NCBI GenBank assembly: GCA_018398805.1
Contig: JAGFBZ010001926.1
Location: 1-64,000 of the forward strand
From: Hirundichthys speculiger
Lineage: Eukaryota; Chordata; Actinopteri; Beloniformes; Exocoetidae
Reading direction: 5' to 3'
Length of the DNA: 64,000 bases
The notes under the pieces were generated by a model. It saw only the letters and a list, made by a program, of their open reading frames with translations, did not search any database and had not been told where the DNA came from. Positions 45,625 to 57,249 of this stretch are shown piece by piece (the first letter of the stretch is position 1; each line of letters begins with the position of its first letter). A program made the position numbers and the translations under genes.

Positions 45625-47649
45625 CTGGTCGAGATCTTTTACAGCCTGTGGGGTTGACTCATACTGACAATCTATATATTGAAATTAAGCTGCAATGCAA
45701 TGTATGTAAAATGAGGGATCTCTCATTGTTCATCTGCGGAAGGAATAGTGGTACTGGAAGAAGAGAAGGTGGAGTAAATGTCTCGTATTATATTGTACTA
45801 CCAATGACCCTTTGACAAACTTTCATTTCCTTCTTCCATAGTTACTTGGTTTGTTCGAACAGCCTTTTTTGATAGTTATTTAAAAAAAAAATGTTTTCAT
45901 CTTGTCATTATGTAATAAATCTTATATTAATTAACTTAATATTAATTGATAATACAGGAAAGTAAAAAAAAAAAACAACTAAAAATCTGAACACCAAAGT
46001 GACTATAAATCCCTTGTGACAGTTTTGTCTGCTTTTTTTTTTTCCGTATGTTGTCTAAAAATGTCACACATTTGAAAATAGTACAGTAATTTACATGCAT
46101 ACATGGACAAAGTTTACAGAAGTAACCACTCCCAGCTTTCTACATCACTAACTCCACTGATATGTCATCAGTTAGAGTAACAAACATTACCGGCCAAACA
46201 TCATACATGTCATAACTTCAAGGAGGTTCTTGCTGCAAAGACAGCAGCTCACATCAGCAGCCTCAGGAGGTAGGATTCTGGAAATACAACTTAAATATGA
46301 TACAACCAGCATGTAGATTAATTGATTATCCAATATGGTTTCTGTAACAATTAATATAGTGTTGGGCTCAGGAAAAATACTTAGCATTAATGGATGTTCC
46401 CTTTTGAAATGATCTAGGTTTGAAAAAAATTGGCAATTGTTTGTTCAAAGTGAAAGTTAGAATAACTCAGACAGTTAAGCAGTTAACAAATCTCAGTACT
46501 CACCAGTGCAATATCACTAAAATGTTAAAAGATGAAAAAAAAAAGTTTGAGGTATTTGACCTTATATACTGCAACAGTTAAAAGAGAAGCTTTAAAGTAG
46601 ATTTTGTATGACTATTGTAGCAAAAATGATTGGACGTCTGAGTCCTACCCACAACTTACTGCATGAAGTAAGATTTAAAACATTCTGAAAACTCCACAGA
46701 AATCATGGTGTTGTCCTAGTTTAAATTGAAACTAATTTCTTGACCAAATGTATGTGATAATTTAACTCCTAGGTACTTTTTTCACTGAAACATTTACCTT
46801 GTGAACTAGCATTTTAGCATTTCCATTAAGGTCTGAAGTACTGGGCAAATTCTGTTGAAGCATTTAAAAAAAAAAAAGAAAGAAATCTACTTGACTGTAT
46901 CAGGGCTGCAAGTCTGTCTGTGGTAAACAGCAGCAAAAGGAGGAAGTACACCTCAACTGCAGCAACTCAAACCCAAAATGTAGCAACTCTCTCAGCGTTG
47001 AGATCTGCATGTTTGTTTTTAATCATACTTTAGAATCTTACCATTCTTATACAACCTGAATTTTTAGCCCATGATCAACCCAATTATGACACTTTCTCCA
47101 GCTTGCTTTACCACCACATTTCACTCTGCTGTCTCTCGTCAGATGTTCAACCCTGACGTGACTGGCCAAATTTAAACTTCTAATACATAAACAAATATCT
47201 GCTGCTTATTTATAAGCTCTGATGGAGATTAGCCATGAGACGACAGAAAGGCACAGAGTGAGGGTAAAAACTGATCAGGTGGTTACAGATCAAGACTTGA
47301 AATCCAGGCACACCAAAGAGCACTGTCGGAACTGTTGTTTTGGAGTATGATAATATACACAATTTGCTTTTTATACAGTGTTTCCTTGAAAAAGGAAGCA
47401 TCCTTTTGATTTATCCTGGAAATTACCTGTGAAAACTGCAGCACAGTTCCAATCACAATGAAGGCCAATTTCAAACGGTTGTAGTTTGACCAGTGACAAC
47501 TTAATACTCATGTATGGTTTTCTTCATGTTTTCCTTCGAGGGTCAGTTATTACATTTTGGAATTTGCTGCGTAAACATATCTTAGACAACTTGAAAGAAA
47601 ATGTATGATAAGCACAAATGGTGTTAGGTACTACACTCCTCCAAAGACC
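45625..47649. other. No recognised gene
   Basis: About 2 kb with poly-A and poly-T runs and no convincing coding signal or transposon end. Confidence 0.4.
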
Positions 47650-47776
47650 TTTCCATTCAATCATTAATTATAACTGCTTTGTCCTATTTAGGACCACAGG
47701 GGTCTGCTGGAACCTAACCAAGCCGGTGAAAAAGCCTGGGTGAACCCTGGACAGGTTGCCAGTCCATCGCATGGCT
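47650..47776. repeat. Dispersed teleost repeat, copy 4 (diverged)
   Basis: Recognisable by CCCTGGACAGGTTGCCAGTC and GGTCTGCTGGAACCTA. Confidence 0.65.
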
Positions 47777-48675
47777 ATGTAAAAACCTGGTAAGAAAATA
47801 AGCATTTATTTAGTTTGCCAATGCAATGCCAGTGTTTCCCAGTTGTAGATACTGGATGGTATGTTTCCCTGGTCCAATATAACTCAGGGAAACCTGACTA
47901 CCAGGGATTGAGACTTGGAGGGGAGCAGAACCAACACTCATCCCGGGCTTTGCAGATACATGTTTTTCTCTCTGCTATGGCTTTCTCCAGTTATTCCAAC
48001 AGAAGTAAAATTTCTGTATAAGATTTAAGTTATTACAATTACACTGAAAAGTAAAAGTAGCCTCAGTTTAACTTAAAAAAATTAAGGTAATCTGTCACAC
48101 CTAATATTTTAGTGTTGACTCAATATAAATAATTAATTTATATTAATTTTAACCTAAAATTCTTAATTTCATATAAATTAATTTTTGGAGGTGAAGCAAA
48201 CAAATTGTTTCAGGTTACCCTAAGTTAAAATAAATAAGTCAGCTTTGTTACTCAATGTAAATAATCAATTGAAGATAACCTGAAATTTTTAACTACATGT
48301 AACAATTTTTTAATAATGGACCAAACTACTTTTTTTAAGTGGTCTCAAATAACAATTTAAAGTTGAACTGAATGTATATGAAACTGAATATAAAAAATTC
48401 AATTCAACACATTTTGATTCACATTTTTAATTTCTTTTAAAAAACATTTTTATTGCGCAATGAACATATTCCAAATGGCTAACATTTTACTTCTTTTTTC
48501 TAAAATGCATAAAAAGGAAGACTCAACCATAATGCTTTATATTCAAAGCTGTAAAAAACAACTAAGAAACATCTGCTTTTTCCACAACAGACTATGTTTG
48601 CTTGGAATGGGCACCTTTTGCTCTTCTGAATTCTGCTCAAGAAACTCAAACAAAATACTGTGTGACCATAAGAAA
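47777..48675. other. No recognised gene
   Basis: AT-rich; a TTAA-rich low-complexity stretch lies around 48060-48430. Confidence 0.4.
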
Positions 48676-49960
48676 TTACAATATGAAATTCCAAATCATA
48701 ATAAAAAATAATACTGAACACAGCAATAGATTTTCAATCAGTGGGAGAGTGAGCATAACGATACCATTGCTCCTGGCGAGTTCTACTGCCCTGATTGATA
48801 TGTGACCTTTAAGATTGTCCATGATGAGCAGCATGGGGTGGTCAGGGGCGCAGTAAGTGTGGTTTATCAGGTGACCAGGTATCTTCATTCATCCATCCTG
48901 TTCTGGTGGAGGTACCCTTTGCTCCCGGAGGTGCATTGATCATGTACCAGTCTTTAAACTTTGCTCTGGGAAAGACGAACATGGGAGGTGCAGCGTCTCC
49001 AGCAGCATTCACAGCACACACCAGAGTTACCAGCTCCCCTCTCTCGGCCAATGTGATGGAACCAACTTGCCTTTTCTCTCTTTATGTCACAACTTGAATC
49101 CAACAGAAAGTTCTTTCAATAACTAGCTGGTTATTATGTTATTACAAGCTGTGTGTATTGTGTATCTTACCTGCTGAGGCCTTTGTACTGTATAGACCAC
49201 CTGTTTCGTCCACATTAAAAATCATGTGTGGGGGGGAATTTATGCCTGTTAAAGATAAGGAGAAAGGGAATCCAAACTACTTAATTTTAGAGAATAAAAC
49301 ACATGCATTGGAGGAATTAATTCTCCCACCTGTCCATGACTACTGCCAGATTATCAAAGAACTCCCCAACAGTTGTTCTATTGAAGGCAGTGGCCCTTCT
49401 GAGGGATGTTGCTTCTGGAGTTCGGACAGAAAGTAGGTGACGTGCTAGGAAGCTGTGGAACCACTATTGACCTGTAGACAATCGATTATTATGAGATTTA
49501 GCCTTGTGGGAAGATCAGCCTTAGTTACCATAGGAAATCATATGCTGTCTTGCACACCCTGGCTTACCTGCACACTGCTACTCTTTCCAATCGGCTGGCA
49601 TGAGGACATGGTTCTTTTCTTAATATTCAAATGCCAGTGTGCAGCACTTGGCTGGAGAGAGGCCATAGGATTGTTCAGCAAGTTCTTTCAGGTGTTTGGA
49701 AAGTTCTTCCTCCATCTCATCAGCGAAAATTCTCTTCGCCTGGGCCATCGAACCTCAGGCCACAGTGAGAAGGTCCCCCCACTGCTTTTTTCTTATAAAT
49801 CTTAGGAGGCTCGGCTTGTCAATCTTTCGCTCCTTTAAAACACATCTTAAGGACCTCTTTTTCTCCATGACCACAGTGGCTGCACTTTCCATCTGTTCAA
49901 GGAAGGTTTTGCCCCAGGTTGTCTTCCTGTTGTATTTCCTAGGCATAATGGATTTTTCAT
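48676..49960 (-). pseudogene. Pogo/Tigger-type transposase relic
   Basis: In minus-strand order: an N-terminal psq-like helix-turn-helix (MPRKYNRKTTWGKTFLEQ, 49950 downward), NVDETGGLYSTKASAGK near 49200, a VCAVNAAGDAAPPMFVFP block near 49000, and LLIMDNLKGHISIRAVELA near 48830 with a following LTLP. This is the DDE endonuclease order of pogo-like/CENP-B-like transposases. It is broken by stops and frameshifts, and its C-terminus fades into AT-rich sequence. Confidence 0.82.
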
Positions 49961-50700
49961 ACTGTTTAAGACACAAAAAACAAAGCTTATTTTTTTGTCT
50001 TACTTTGCCTCCAGGGGAAAAGTGAAGCAGTGTCTTACTTTTCCCCATGGCATTTGTCTTACTTTAATCCTCCACCACTTTTTTACTAAAACAACCTCTC
50101 TGCTTAATTCAGGCCAATCTGCTAGCAGCACCTTATCATTATAAAAGGCGATAGTTCGACAATATACGGGATATGAGTTTGTCCACTTGTATCAATTACT
50201 TTTAGCACCAGAGTTGACTATGTTGAAAACCAAAAAAATTACTTTTACACCCTAAAAATATATTTTTGTACAAAACTCATGTTCCTTTTCTGTATTTCTG
50301 TCAAAAGGGAAATTTTGACAGAAAGGCCAGCAGCTGGCTCACATTGTTCACTTCAAAGAGCCGGTTCTAAGAATCAGATCGTTCGTGGCCGACACATCAC
50401 TACGCTGTTAGCCGTTAATTATTCTATTGGGTGGTCTGTCACCCTCACCCTCCCGCAAGTGTTGGGAGGAAAAAAAGTCTCTTCACCTACGTGCACGTTT
50501 GTATGCGTTCACTCGGCCGTTCGCCCAAATTTCGGGGATGTCTGAATCATGCTATAATTGACTTTAAAAAAAAGAAAAAAGATTCTTGCTTTGAAGATCA
50601 TATCAGGTTGTACAAAATTAACTATCACAATTGTGTTTTAATTTGAATACAGCAGGGGTAATCTTATTTGTTCATGTCTTTTAATTTTATGTAAACTATT
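49961..50700. other. Upstream region of the small Ig gene
   Basis: No repeat or gene recognised. ATTTCAG before 50704 could be the acceptor of a coding exon preceded by a non-coding first exon. Confidence 0.4.
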
Positions 50701-50734
50701 TCAGGTTGTATAACTCCAGCAACACCACAGAAGA

Positions 50735-50780
50735 ATGGACAAAATGGAAAAAGTTATGATACTCTCTTTGCTTTTGGCAG
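50735..50780 (+). CDS. Small Ig gene exon 1: signal peptide
   Basis: MDKMEKVMILSLLLA, donor GTAAAT. Phase 1, matching the large gene's first exon. Confidence 0.75.
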
Positions 50781-53202
50781 GTAAATAATTAGACAGTTTT
50801 TCATTTCTTGGCTCTTTACACATACTCTTTATTAGTACATCCATTATCACTTCCATTATGTCTCTTTCAGCTATTTGCAGCACTGTGTTTAGTGATGGTG
50901 AGTGGACGGCCAGTGTTCCAAGCAAACTTGAAGCCCTGGTTTCCTCCTGCGTTGTGGTACCCTGTTTGGTCACTCATCCTGGAGGAGACCTGCCACAGTC
51001 CAGACTCAGAGCCATCTGGCATCGTGGCACAGAAAGGAATGATATCATCTATGATGAGGACAATTCGAAGATCTTGGACAGTTTTAAAGGCAGAACAGTG
51101 CTCAAAGGAAATATGGGTCAGAACAACTGCACTTTGGAGATAAACGATATTAAAGATCATGACAACGGCCCATTCTGTTTTCGGGTTGAACTGGTGCGGA
51201 CAGAGGGGAACAAACCTACCACTGAGAAGTTCTCCTTTGTTGAAAATTGTGTCAAGTTGTCAATGCTGTGTATGTAACTAAATTTCCCGAGCTTCATAAA
51301 TCAGCATAAGTTTCCTTCAAATTTATCATCTTTTTAACTGTGTTTTTTTTTTGTTTGTTTTTTTTTTTTTTTTTTTTTTTTTATAGATGATGCTCCAAAA
51401 CCTCACCTGGTTCAACTTAAGTTACCTGTTCAAGGAAAACCTTACACTGCCACCTGTTCAGTCCACTATACGTGCTCATCAGCTCCTCCTACACTCTCAT
51501 GGAGTCGAGGAACTGAAGAAGAAATCTCTAAGATACATGAAAATCTAAACTCTGGCATCTGGAAGGCCGAGTCTGTTCTGACGTTCATTCCTGGAGAGAA
51601 GGATGATCACACTGAGCTCACCTGCACAGGCTACGTTCAACGGGGGGAAGACCTCTTCTGCAAATTTAGACCTTTATGTAAAACGTGAGATGTTCTTTTG
51701 TTTTGTTTTGCTGTACTATTTCTCCACTTTGTTATCTAAGTTTGAAGATGTTTTGTATTTCATAGCTCACATGTTCTATTTGCAGGCACAGAAAACTCTA
51801 ATCACATCATCATTCCAGTTGTAGCAGTAGCTGGTACTGCTGTTCTGTTTGGACTCTTCTGCATACTGATGGCAAAAAAGTACAAGTGAGTAATAAAGAG
51901 TGCAGATTTTAAAAAAGAGAAAATCAAATAAGTGTCAACAGCTTTAACAAAACAGAAGAAATAATACACAGTCTCAATTTCAACAATGTTTTTTTTCTGC
52001 TTAAGGGCACGTATCGCGGAGCTTCAAAGACAGGATGGCAGGTAAAAATGTTGTGTGGCAGATTTTGTTCAGTTGATGATTTTCTTTCTTTAATGTCATC
52101 ATTATAACCAAATCTTTCTTCAACTTCTAGCATGTGGAACCGACTGTCCAGAATGTCTCGCAGGTGAAAAATTGTTTATTAATTTGGTTCTGCTGATTTA
52201 TTTAGTAAACTGATAGTTGGAATACAGTGATGTTGTCTTGGTATCAGTAAAGTCATTATTATTTGTTCTGTGAAATTTTCAGGTTTCGTCCTGATCGTCC
52301 CGGACCATCTCGACCTGACGGAAGGCAGGGCACATTTTAAGAGTATTCATTTCTCCAAATGCTTTATAACTTTAGTGACTAATTCATTCCTCTTGCGTCA
52401 GCAAACTTGAAGAAAAGCAGCAATGCGCTGTTCTTAGTGTTAATTTCAGTTACATCAAGATAAACTTTGATAAATTCTTTTTTTAAATAGTGCATCTTTA
52501 ACAGTTTGCTAGTTTCTGTTCTTCTTTTTTAGAGTAAGCCTAGATATTTAAGGTAAAAGAGGAACATCTTTCATGGTTGCAATTTAAGAAGTTTTATATA
52601 TTATTCTTTTGTGGGTTGTTTTCACCGTGACAGTAAACTTTGGTTTTTACAAAAACTGTCCCACCGTATTTTTTCTTTTTCTCTTCCTGTTTTTTTCTTC
52701 ATGACAGACAACCCAGAGGAAACACTCTGGATTCTAGTCATAGGTAAATATGATAAACTTAAAAATATTAAATCTGGCCTTTTTTTTTTGTTTGTTTGTT
52801 TGTTTGTTTTTTTTTAAACTGTAATCACATTCATTTTAATCAACAGTCCTAATAATGTTGGTTCCAAATCCTGCAGTGAAATGAAATTCTCCAAGCCTCG
52901 TTGCCCATCCCCCAAAAGGTATTTATGGTACTAAAACTGCACCAATGTAGCTCATACAATCATTTGTGTGACAAAGTCTGATGTCTTTGTTTTTCTTTTT
53001 GCTGTTGCTGTTAATGGGATTTAGTCAACCAAAATCTTACAATTATGAACAGGTATGTTTAATTTCCTAATAACTGATTTCATGAAATTCACATCCATGT
53101 TCTATGAACATCAATGACAGTGAGTTTTATCTGTCGCAGGATCTTGGTGATGGTGATGATTACATTAATACTGCAGACCTCAACATCTATGGAAACGTCT
53201 GA
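50735..53202 (+). CDS. Siglec/CD22-like receptor: V, C2, TM, tyrosine tail; C2 exon has +1 base
   Basis: Predicted leukocyte membrane receptor. Exons: 50735-50780 signal peptide; 50871-51269 V domain; 51387-51684 C2; 51786-51885 transmembrane; 52006-52041; 52131-52163 (SMWNRLSRMSRR); then 52708-52743, 52847-52918, 53025-53052 and 53140-53202 to TGA. Allowing for the one surplus base in the C2 exon, the long form is 369 codons. An alternative terminal exon at 52283-52340 (RPDRPGPSRPDG, then TAA) gives 322 codons. The V domain has SSCVVVPC, NCTLEIND and GPFCFRVE with the Siglec-type Arg; the C2 has CSVHYTC. The long tail ends with YINT and IYGNV, two YxN motifs (Grb2-type), and no strict ITIM. 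As it stands, the surplus base would abort the protein in the C2 domain. Confidence 0.75.
50871..51269 (+). CDS. Small Ig gene exon 2: V domain
   Basis: 399 nt between TTTCAG and GTATGT, phase 1-1. Closest in the window to V3 of the large gene (GPFCFR, KGRT-V, EIND-IK). Confidence 0.87.
51352..51382 (+). repeat. Long poly-T tract at the exon 3 acceptor
   Basis: More than 20 consecutive T directly before ATAG of the exon 3 acceptor; an extreme polypyrimidine tract. Confidence 0.9.
51387..51684 (+). CDS. Small Ig gene exon 3: C2 domain with one surplus base
   Basis: 298 nt where 297 is expected for a phase 1-1 exon. The frame is correct through ELTCT (to about 51627). Sequence resuming as TFNGGKTSSANLDLYVK is in the +1 frame. 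Comparison with CTARFTGGQ of the large gene places the extra G at 51629-51630. Confidence 0.8.
51786..51885 (+). CDS. Small Ig gene exon 4: transmembrane segment
   Basis: HIIIPVVAVAGTAVLFGLFC followed by ILMAKKY, phase 1 to 2. Confidence 0.8.
52006..53202 (+). CDS. Small Ig gene tail exons
   Basis: 52006-52041 (36 nt, ARIAELQRQDG), 52131-52163 (33 nt, SMWNRLSRMSR), optional 52283-52340 with stop, 52708-52743 (36 nt), 52847-52918 (72 nt), 53025-53052 (28 nt, QPKSYNYEQ), 53140-53202 (DDYINTADLNIYGNV then TGA). Internal tail exons are phase 2-2 and divisible by three. Confidence 0.65.
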
Positions 53203-53590
53203 AAAAAGACATCTTACCAAAGAGAAAACATACGATAAAAGCAAAACCATTTATTTTAATTATGCTTATAATCCTTATTTGCAATTAAATGTCTTTGATC
53301 ATGGCTCCTCATGGCTCCACTGATGAATAAAAAGATGAAATCAATAATAGCTCTGCTTTTATAGGTCATAACCCTCATAATGATTATCTCTGTAAGTCCT
53401 TTGTTCTGTGAATAATTCTCATACAGTGTATAAAATTACTTTTAATCACATATTATTAATCACACATTGTAATCAGACCCTGTGTGCTATGATTATTGTT
53501 ATTGACCCATCATTTCACCAGTTGCATAGAAGGGTTGTCATTTGAAAAAAAAAAATCAAATCAAATAAACTTGGAATACAGTTAAAGAAG
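53203..53590 (+). other. 3' UTR and flank of the small Ig gene
   Basis: AATAAA-type signals at about 53324 and 53563. Confidence 0.5.
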
Positions 53591-53750
53591 ATGGAGTTGA
53601 CTTTCATTTGCAATTTGTAAGTTGTATGAAATGTGTTGTATGTAGGTTATGTTGCTGCTGCCATCTTGACCAGGACTAAGACTAAGACTGAGAAATCTCA
53701 ATGAGACTTTCCTGGTTCAATCAAGGTTAAATGAAATGAAATTTGAAAAG
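53591..53750 (+). mobile_element. LINE 3' tail fragment
   Basis: AATCTCAATGAGACTTTCCT followed by GGTTCAATCAAGGTTAAATG is a common 3' end of fish LINEs. Only the tail is present. Confidence 0.5.
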
Positions 53751-54439
53751 CTGAGATAATTTAAGATCAAAACGTTTTCAAGTTTTTCCCAGGTATTTAT
53801 CACCTCATCCAGTGGTGACCTCAGCGAACTCTTCAGAATTACATAGTCACGTAGACACACTGGGCCCCATTCAAGAAATACAAGCAGAATTAATTTTTGC
53901 CTGAACTGATGGGTGAATTTGACATATTTTGGCATTTAAAAATATGGTAGTCTCTCCAGAACGTGCCTCTATCCACACATCCAGCTTGTGTAAATAAAAG
54001 AATATATCATTATCAGACTTTTCAGTGTTAATTTGTTATATGGTCTTGAATCCATATAATATGCCGTTTACTTACCTTTGAAACACATTTAAAAAAAAAA
54101 AAAAAGAAGAAGAAGAAATTCAAGAGGTTTACCTCAACTGATGGGTATTTTCCATGGCATGACTGTCACCACTGGTGACTTAGGCTACATCCATATTTAT
54201 TCCCAAAAGCCACTTGAAAACAAAACTGATCCACATCCACACCAGCTTCCACACTGTGTCAGTACAGACGTTCATCCACTTTACACAACCATGAAATGCG
54301 TATTATATGACCATTGATACTCACTGGGTATGTATGAGTTAAAACAGACTGAAAACTCAGCTAGAAAAAACCCTTGTTGAAGCTTTAAGAAACTTTGTTG
54401 ATGCTTTTAGACTGGCTTTCCTCCAGTTTTATTAAATGC
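53751..54439. other. No recognised gene
   Basis: Includes an A/GAA-rich run near 54095; otherwise unassigned. Confidence 0.35.
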
Positions 54440-55120
54440 ACACTTTGGCTAGATAACATCCAATACCAAGGACCACAAGGTCAGCAGTGCCAGCTCTTCC
54501 AGTAACACACAGATGTGCCTAAAAATGCAAAACTGTGATGTAATATTGATGTATTTCAAGTATCCTTCTAAACATTTTAACCAAATTTAGACACAGTTTC
54601 TTTTGTTGGGCGGCCCTGAAGCAACCTAAATATTGACTGGCTGCTGATTTCTTTTTATTATTGTTTGTTTTAAATTGATCAATACCGTCATCTTACTTTG
54701 CTCAGAAATGACAAAGCAGCCTCTCAGCATTATGCTCCCACTATGATGTTTCACTTTAGGAACTGTGTGTTTTGTGGAGGAGGTCTCTCCCTTCCTTTTC
54801 CAAACAAAATCAGCATCCATGTGACAAAAAAGTTTTAGTTTGCTCTCATCAGACCAAAGGATAGACTCCCATAATTCATGGCCACGTTTCAGGTGTTCAA
54901 GCTTTGATGTACCTCTGTGTGAGCCGTGGAGTTCTTCTTGGACAATAACCTTGAAGATCCCTAGTTTGTGTCAACGAGAGCCCTCACAACAGAGGAAAAA
55001 CCTGATGAATGTTTTACCATTTAATTTTTTTAAAAATAATGCAATCATTGATCAGTATATTAGTGATTTGTTTCATTGTTCCTTGGGGTCCAATACTTTT
55101 GACCTCAACTATAATAATAA
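54440..55120 (-). mobile_element. Tc1-like transposon relic
   Basis: Minus strand near 54820-54660 encodes DADFVWKRKGE then KHTVPKVKHHSGSIMLRGCF, the central part of Tc1-type transposases (normally GGGSIMLWGCF). The sequence GGGGTCCAATACTTTTGACC at about 55085 suits a terminal repeat. Confidence 0.75.
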
Positions 55121-55171
55121 TCAAAACCTTTCTGTGTGTAACTTGCTGGGTCTGCCTGGTCGTTTGAAAAG

Positions 55172-55450
55172 AATGATGTTGTCTTGGTATCAGTAAAGTT
55201 ATTACTATTTAATCTGAGAAATGTTCAGACTTCGTTCCGATCTGACAATCTGGCAGAAGACAGGACACATTTTTTAGTTTTCACTTCTCTAAACACTGTG
55301 CTGCTTTAGTGACTATTTAGGAAGTATGATGTTTATTTTTCTTTATTCAATAAAACCTTTTTTTTAGTAGTGCATCTTTAAGAGTTTGACCGTTTCTGTT
55401 CTTCTTTTTGAGACTAGAGGAGGTAAAACAGGAAGAACCCATTACTAAGA
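55172..55450 (+). pseudogene. Partial duplicate of the small Ig gene tail region
   Basis: Aligns with 52226-52560: shared GATGTTGTCTTGGTATCAGT, the alternative terminal exon (CTTCGTTCCGATCTGAC against the original TTTCGTCCTGATCGTCC), and the following 3' region. The pseudo-exon is shortened and has lost its frame. Confidence 0.75.
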
Positions 55451-55499
55451 AGGAGACATTACTGAGAAGTACAAAAGTATACATTGGATCTTAGCTGTT

Positions 55500-56150
55500 C
55501 CCAGTAATGCGCTCTACTGGACAGAGATCTCAGATGTTGTTCCTGGTATCTGTTGGAGCCACCAATCCAGGTTGGGGGTTACAGCTCCCAGTGCCCCGGT
55601 CACTATTGGCTCCACTGCTCCACATGTTTTTTTCAGTTCTTCCTTTAGTCCTTGGTATTTCTCGAGCTTTTCATGTTCCTTCTTCCTTATGCTGCCATTG
55701 CTAGGGATGAGCACATCCACCACTGCTGCTGTCCTCTGATGTTTATCAACCACTACTATGTCAGGCTGATTAGCCATCACCAGTTTGTCAATTTGGATCT
55801 CGAAGTCCCACAGGATCTTGACCTGCTCTTTTTCAATCACCTTTGAGGGTGTCTCCCATCTTGACCCTGGGACCTTCAGTCCATAGACTCGGGACAGATG
55901 TTCCTGTGTATTATGCCTGCTACCTGGTTGTGGCGCTCCATGTCTGCTTTACCTGCCAGCATCTTACACCCTGCTGTGATGTGCTGCAGTGTTTCAGGGG
56001 CATCTTTGCACAGCCTGTATCTGGGGTCCTGTCTGGTGTAGTAGACCTGACCTCTATTGATCTTGTGTTTAGGGCCTGTTCTTGTGCAGCCATGATCAGT
56101 GCCTCTGTGCTGTCTTTTAGTCCAGCTTTTTCCAGCCACTGTTTTTTTTT
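55500..56150 (-). mobile_element. LINE fragment with restriction-enzyme-like endonuclease
   Basis: Minus strand carries a Cys/His knuckle (YRLCKDAPETLQHITAGC) near 56020. Then, in another frame, comes KLVMANQPDIVVVDK with VVDVLIPSN and KKEHEKLEKYQGLKEEL. The PD...D pattern is the endonuclease of R2/R4-type LINEs. Rex6-like is my best guess. C-terminal part only, frameshifted. Confidence 0.75.
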
Positions 56151-56589
56151 TTTTAATTATTTTATATTTGATCTTTCTTTAGTGACCATATTGCTGTTGG
56201 CAAACAAACAAGAATTTCTTCCCATAATTGAAGGATTTTAAAAACTACACATTCACCGATACATATTGCACCTCATTCATGAAGTATGATTTGTGTGTGA
56301 GCTGTTTGCAGAGTAATATTTACACATTTTGGGATCTGCAATACTTTTTCAAATGCTAAGATCTGAAAGATTTCCGTAGGTAAGAACAATATGTCCTCTT
56401 GCTCATCTACACATAGAGATTATGTAAATAAGGAGAGCACATAAATCTTGTCCTCCACACAACACATTGATTCAGCAACAGTGTCTTCAGTCAGAGGCTT
56501 CTTCAAATCTGCTGCAACCCAGATTGCTACAGGAGATACTTCCTGCCTGCAGCTATAACCATCTATAATGAATCGTTTTTTGGGCACTA
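56151..56589. other. No recognised gene
   Basis: 56490-56580 has a weak LINE-like phrase (CTTCAAATCTGCTGCAACCC... TCCTGCCTGCAGC). Otherwise nothing. Confidence 0.3.
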
Positions 56590-56762
56590 GTGGCCTTTAT
56601 ATTCATAGGGGAGAGAGACATGAAGGGGAGCAGAGAGAATGGGGAAGACAGGCAGCAAAGGGTCATCTGGGCTGGGAGTTGAACCCACGACCAGCTGCAT
56701 GAGGACAGTAGCCTCTGTACATGGGCTGCCTGCCCTAATCACTGTGCTACCGGGGCGGCCCT
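56590..56762 (-). mobile_element. tRNA-derived SINE
   Basis: Minus strand begins GGCCGCCCCGGTAGCACAG (A box TAGCACAGTGATTAGG), with B box GGTTCAACTCCC about 60 bp later. It continues as a C/T-rich body ending in CATGTCTCTCTCC. Confidence 0.75.
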
Positions 56763-57249
56763 ATTTTTAATCTTTGAAGAGACATCATGACATTTACTGT
56801 TGATGTATGAAACCAACACATTTGAGGAATTTTTAAAAAGGACAAAAAGGTGATATTTTGTCTACTTTTGGTATGTAATCGAGTGATCTAGTATTTCTTC
56901 ATATCCATTCATAGGCCTCAGGGCCCTGGTTTCCTTCTATGTTACAGATAAGATGTGATAAAACAGGACCTTCTCAATTCACATGTGGAAACTCAGGTGC
57001 TCCGGCAGCAAAACAATACAGTGCAAAAAGTGTGCAGGTAGGAAAAAAGATACAAATATAAAGAGCTAATAATATAATAATAAATAAAACTGTAGTATAA
57101 TTTTATAAATCATATAAAGTTATTGTGCTAAAACTATAGTGGAAGTGAAAAAAAAAAAAAAAAAGAAAAGCCCAAGGTACAGGTATCATTAGTTTCACAA
57201 ATGCTAACAATTCCACCGCTGGAGAAAAGCAAAAACTGTTTGTGCATAC
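56763..57249. other. Unassigned; possible V-exon relic
   Basis: Near 56925, CAGGGCCCTGGTTTCCTTCT resembles the start of the small gene's V exon (GAAGCCCTGGTTTCCTCCT). Too short to be sure. Confidence 0.25.

Noticed and set aside
47210..47474. Overlapping minus-strand ORFs
   Set aside because: Short, overlapping in different frames and without motifs or splice context.
53190..53202. Strict ITIM in the small receptor tail
   Set aside because: The -2 position of the last tyrosine is Asn, not I/V/L/S; YxN fits better.
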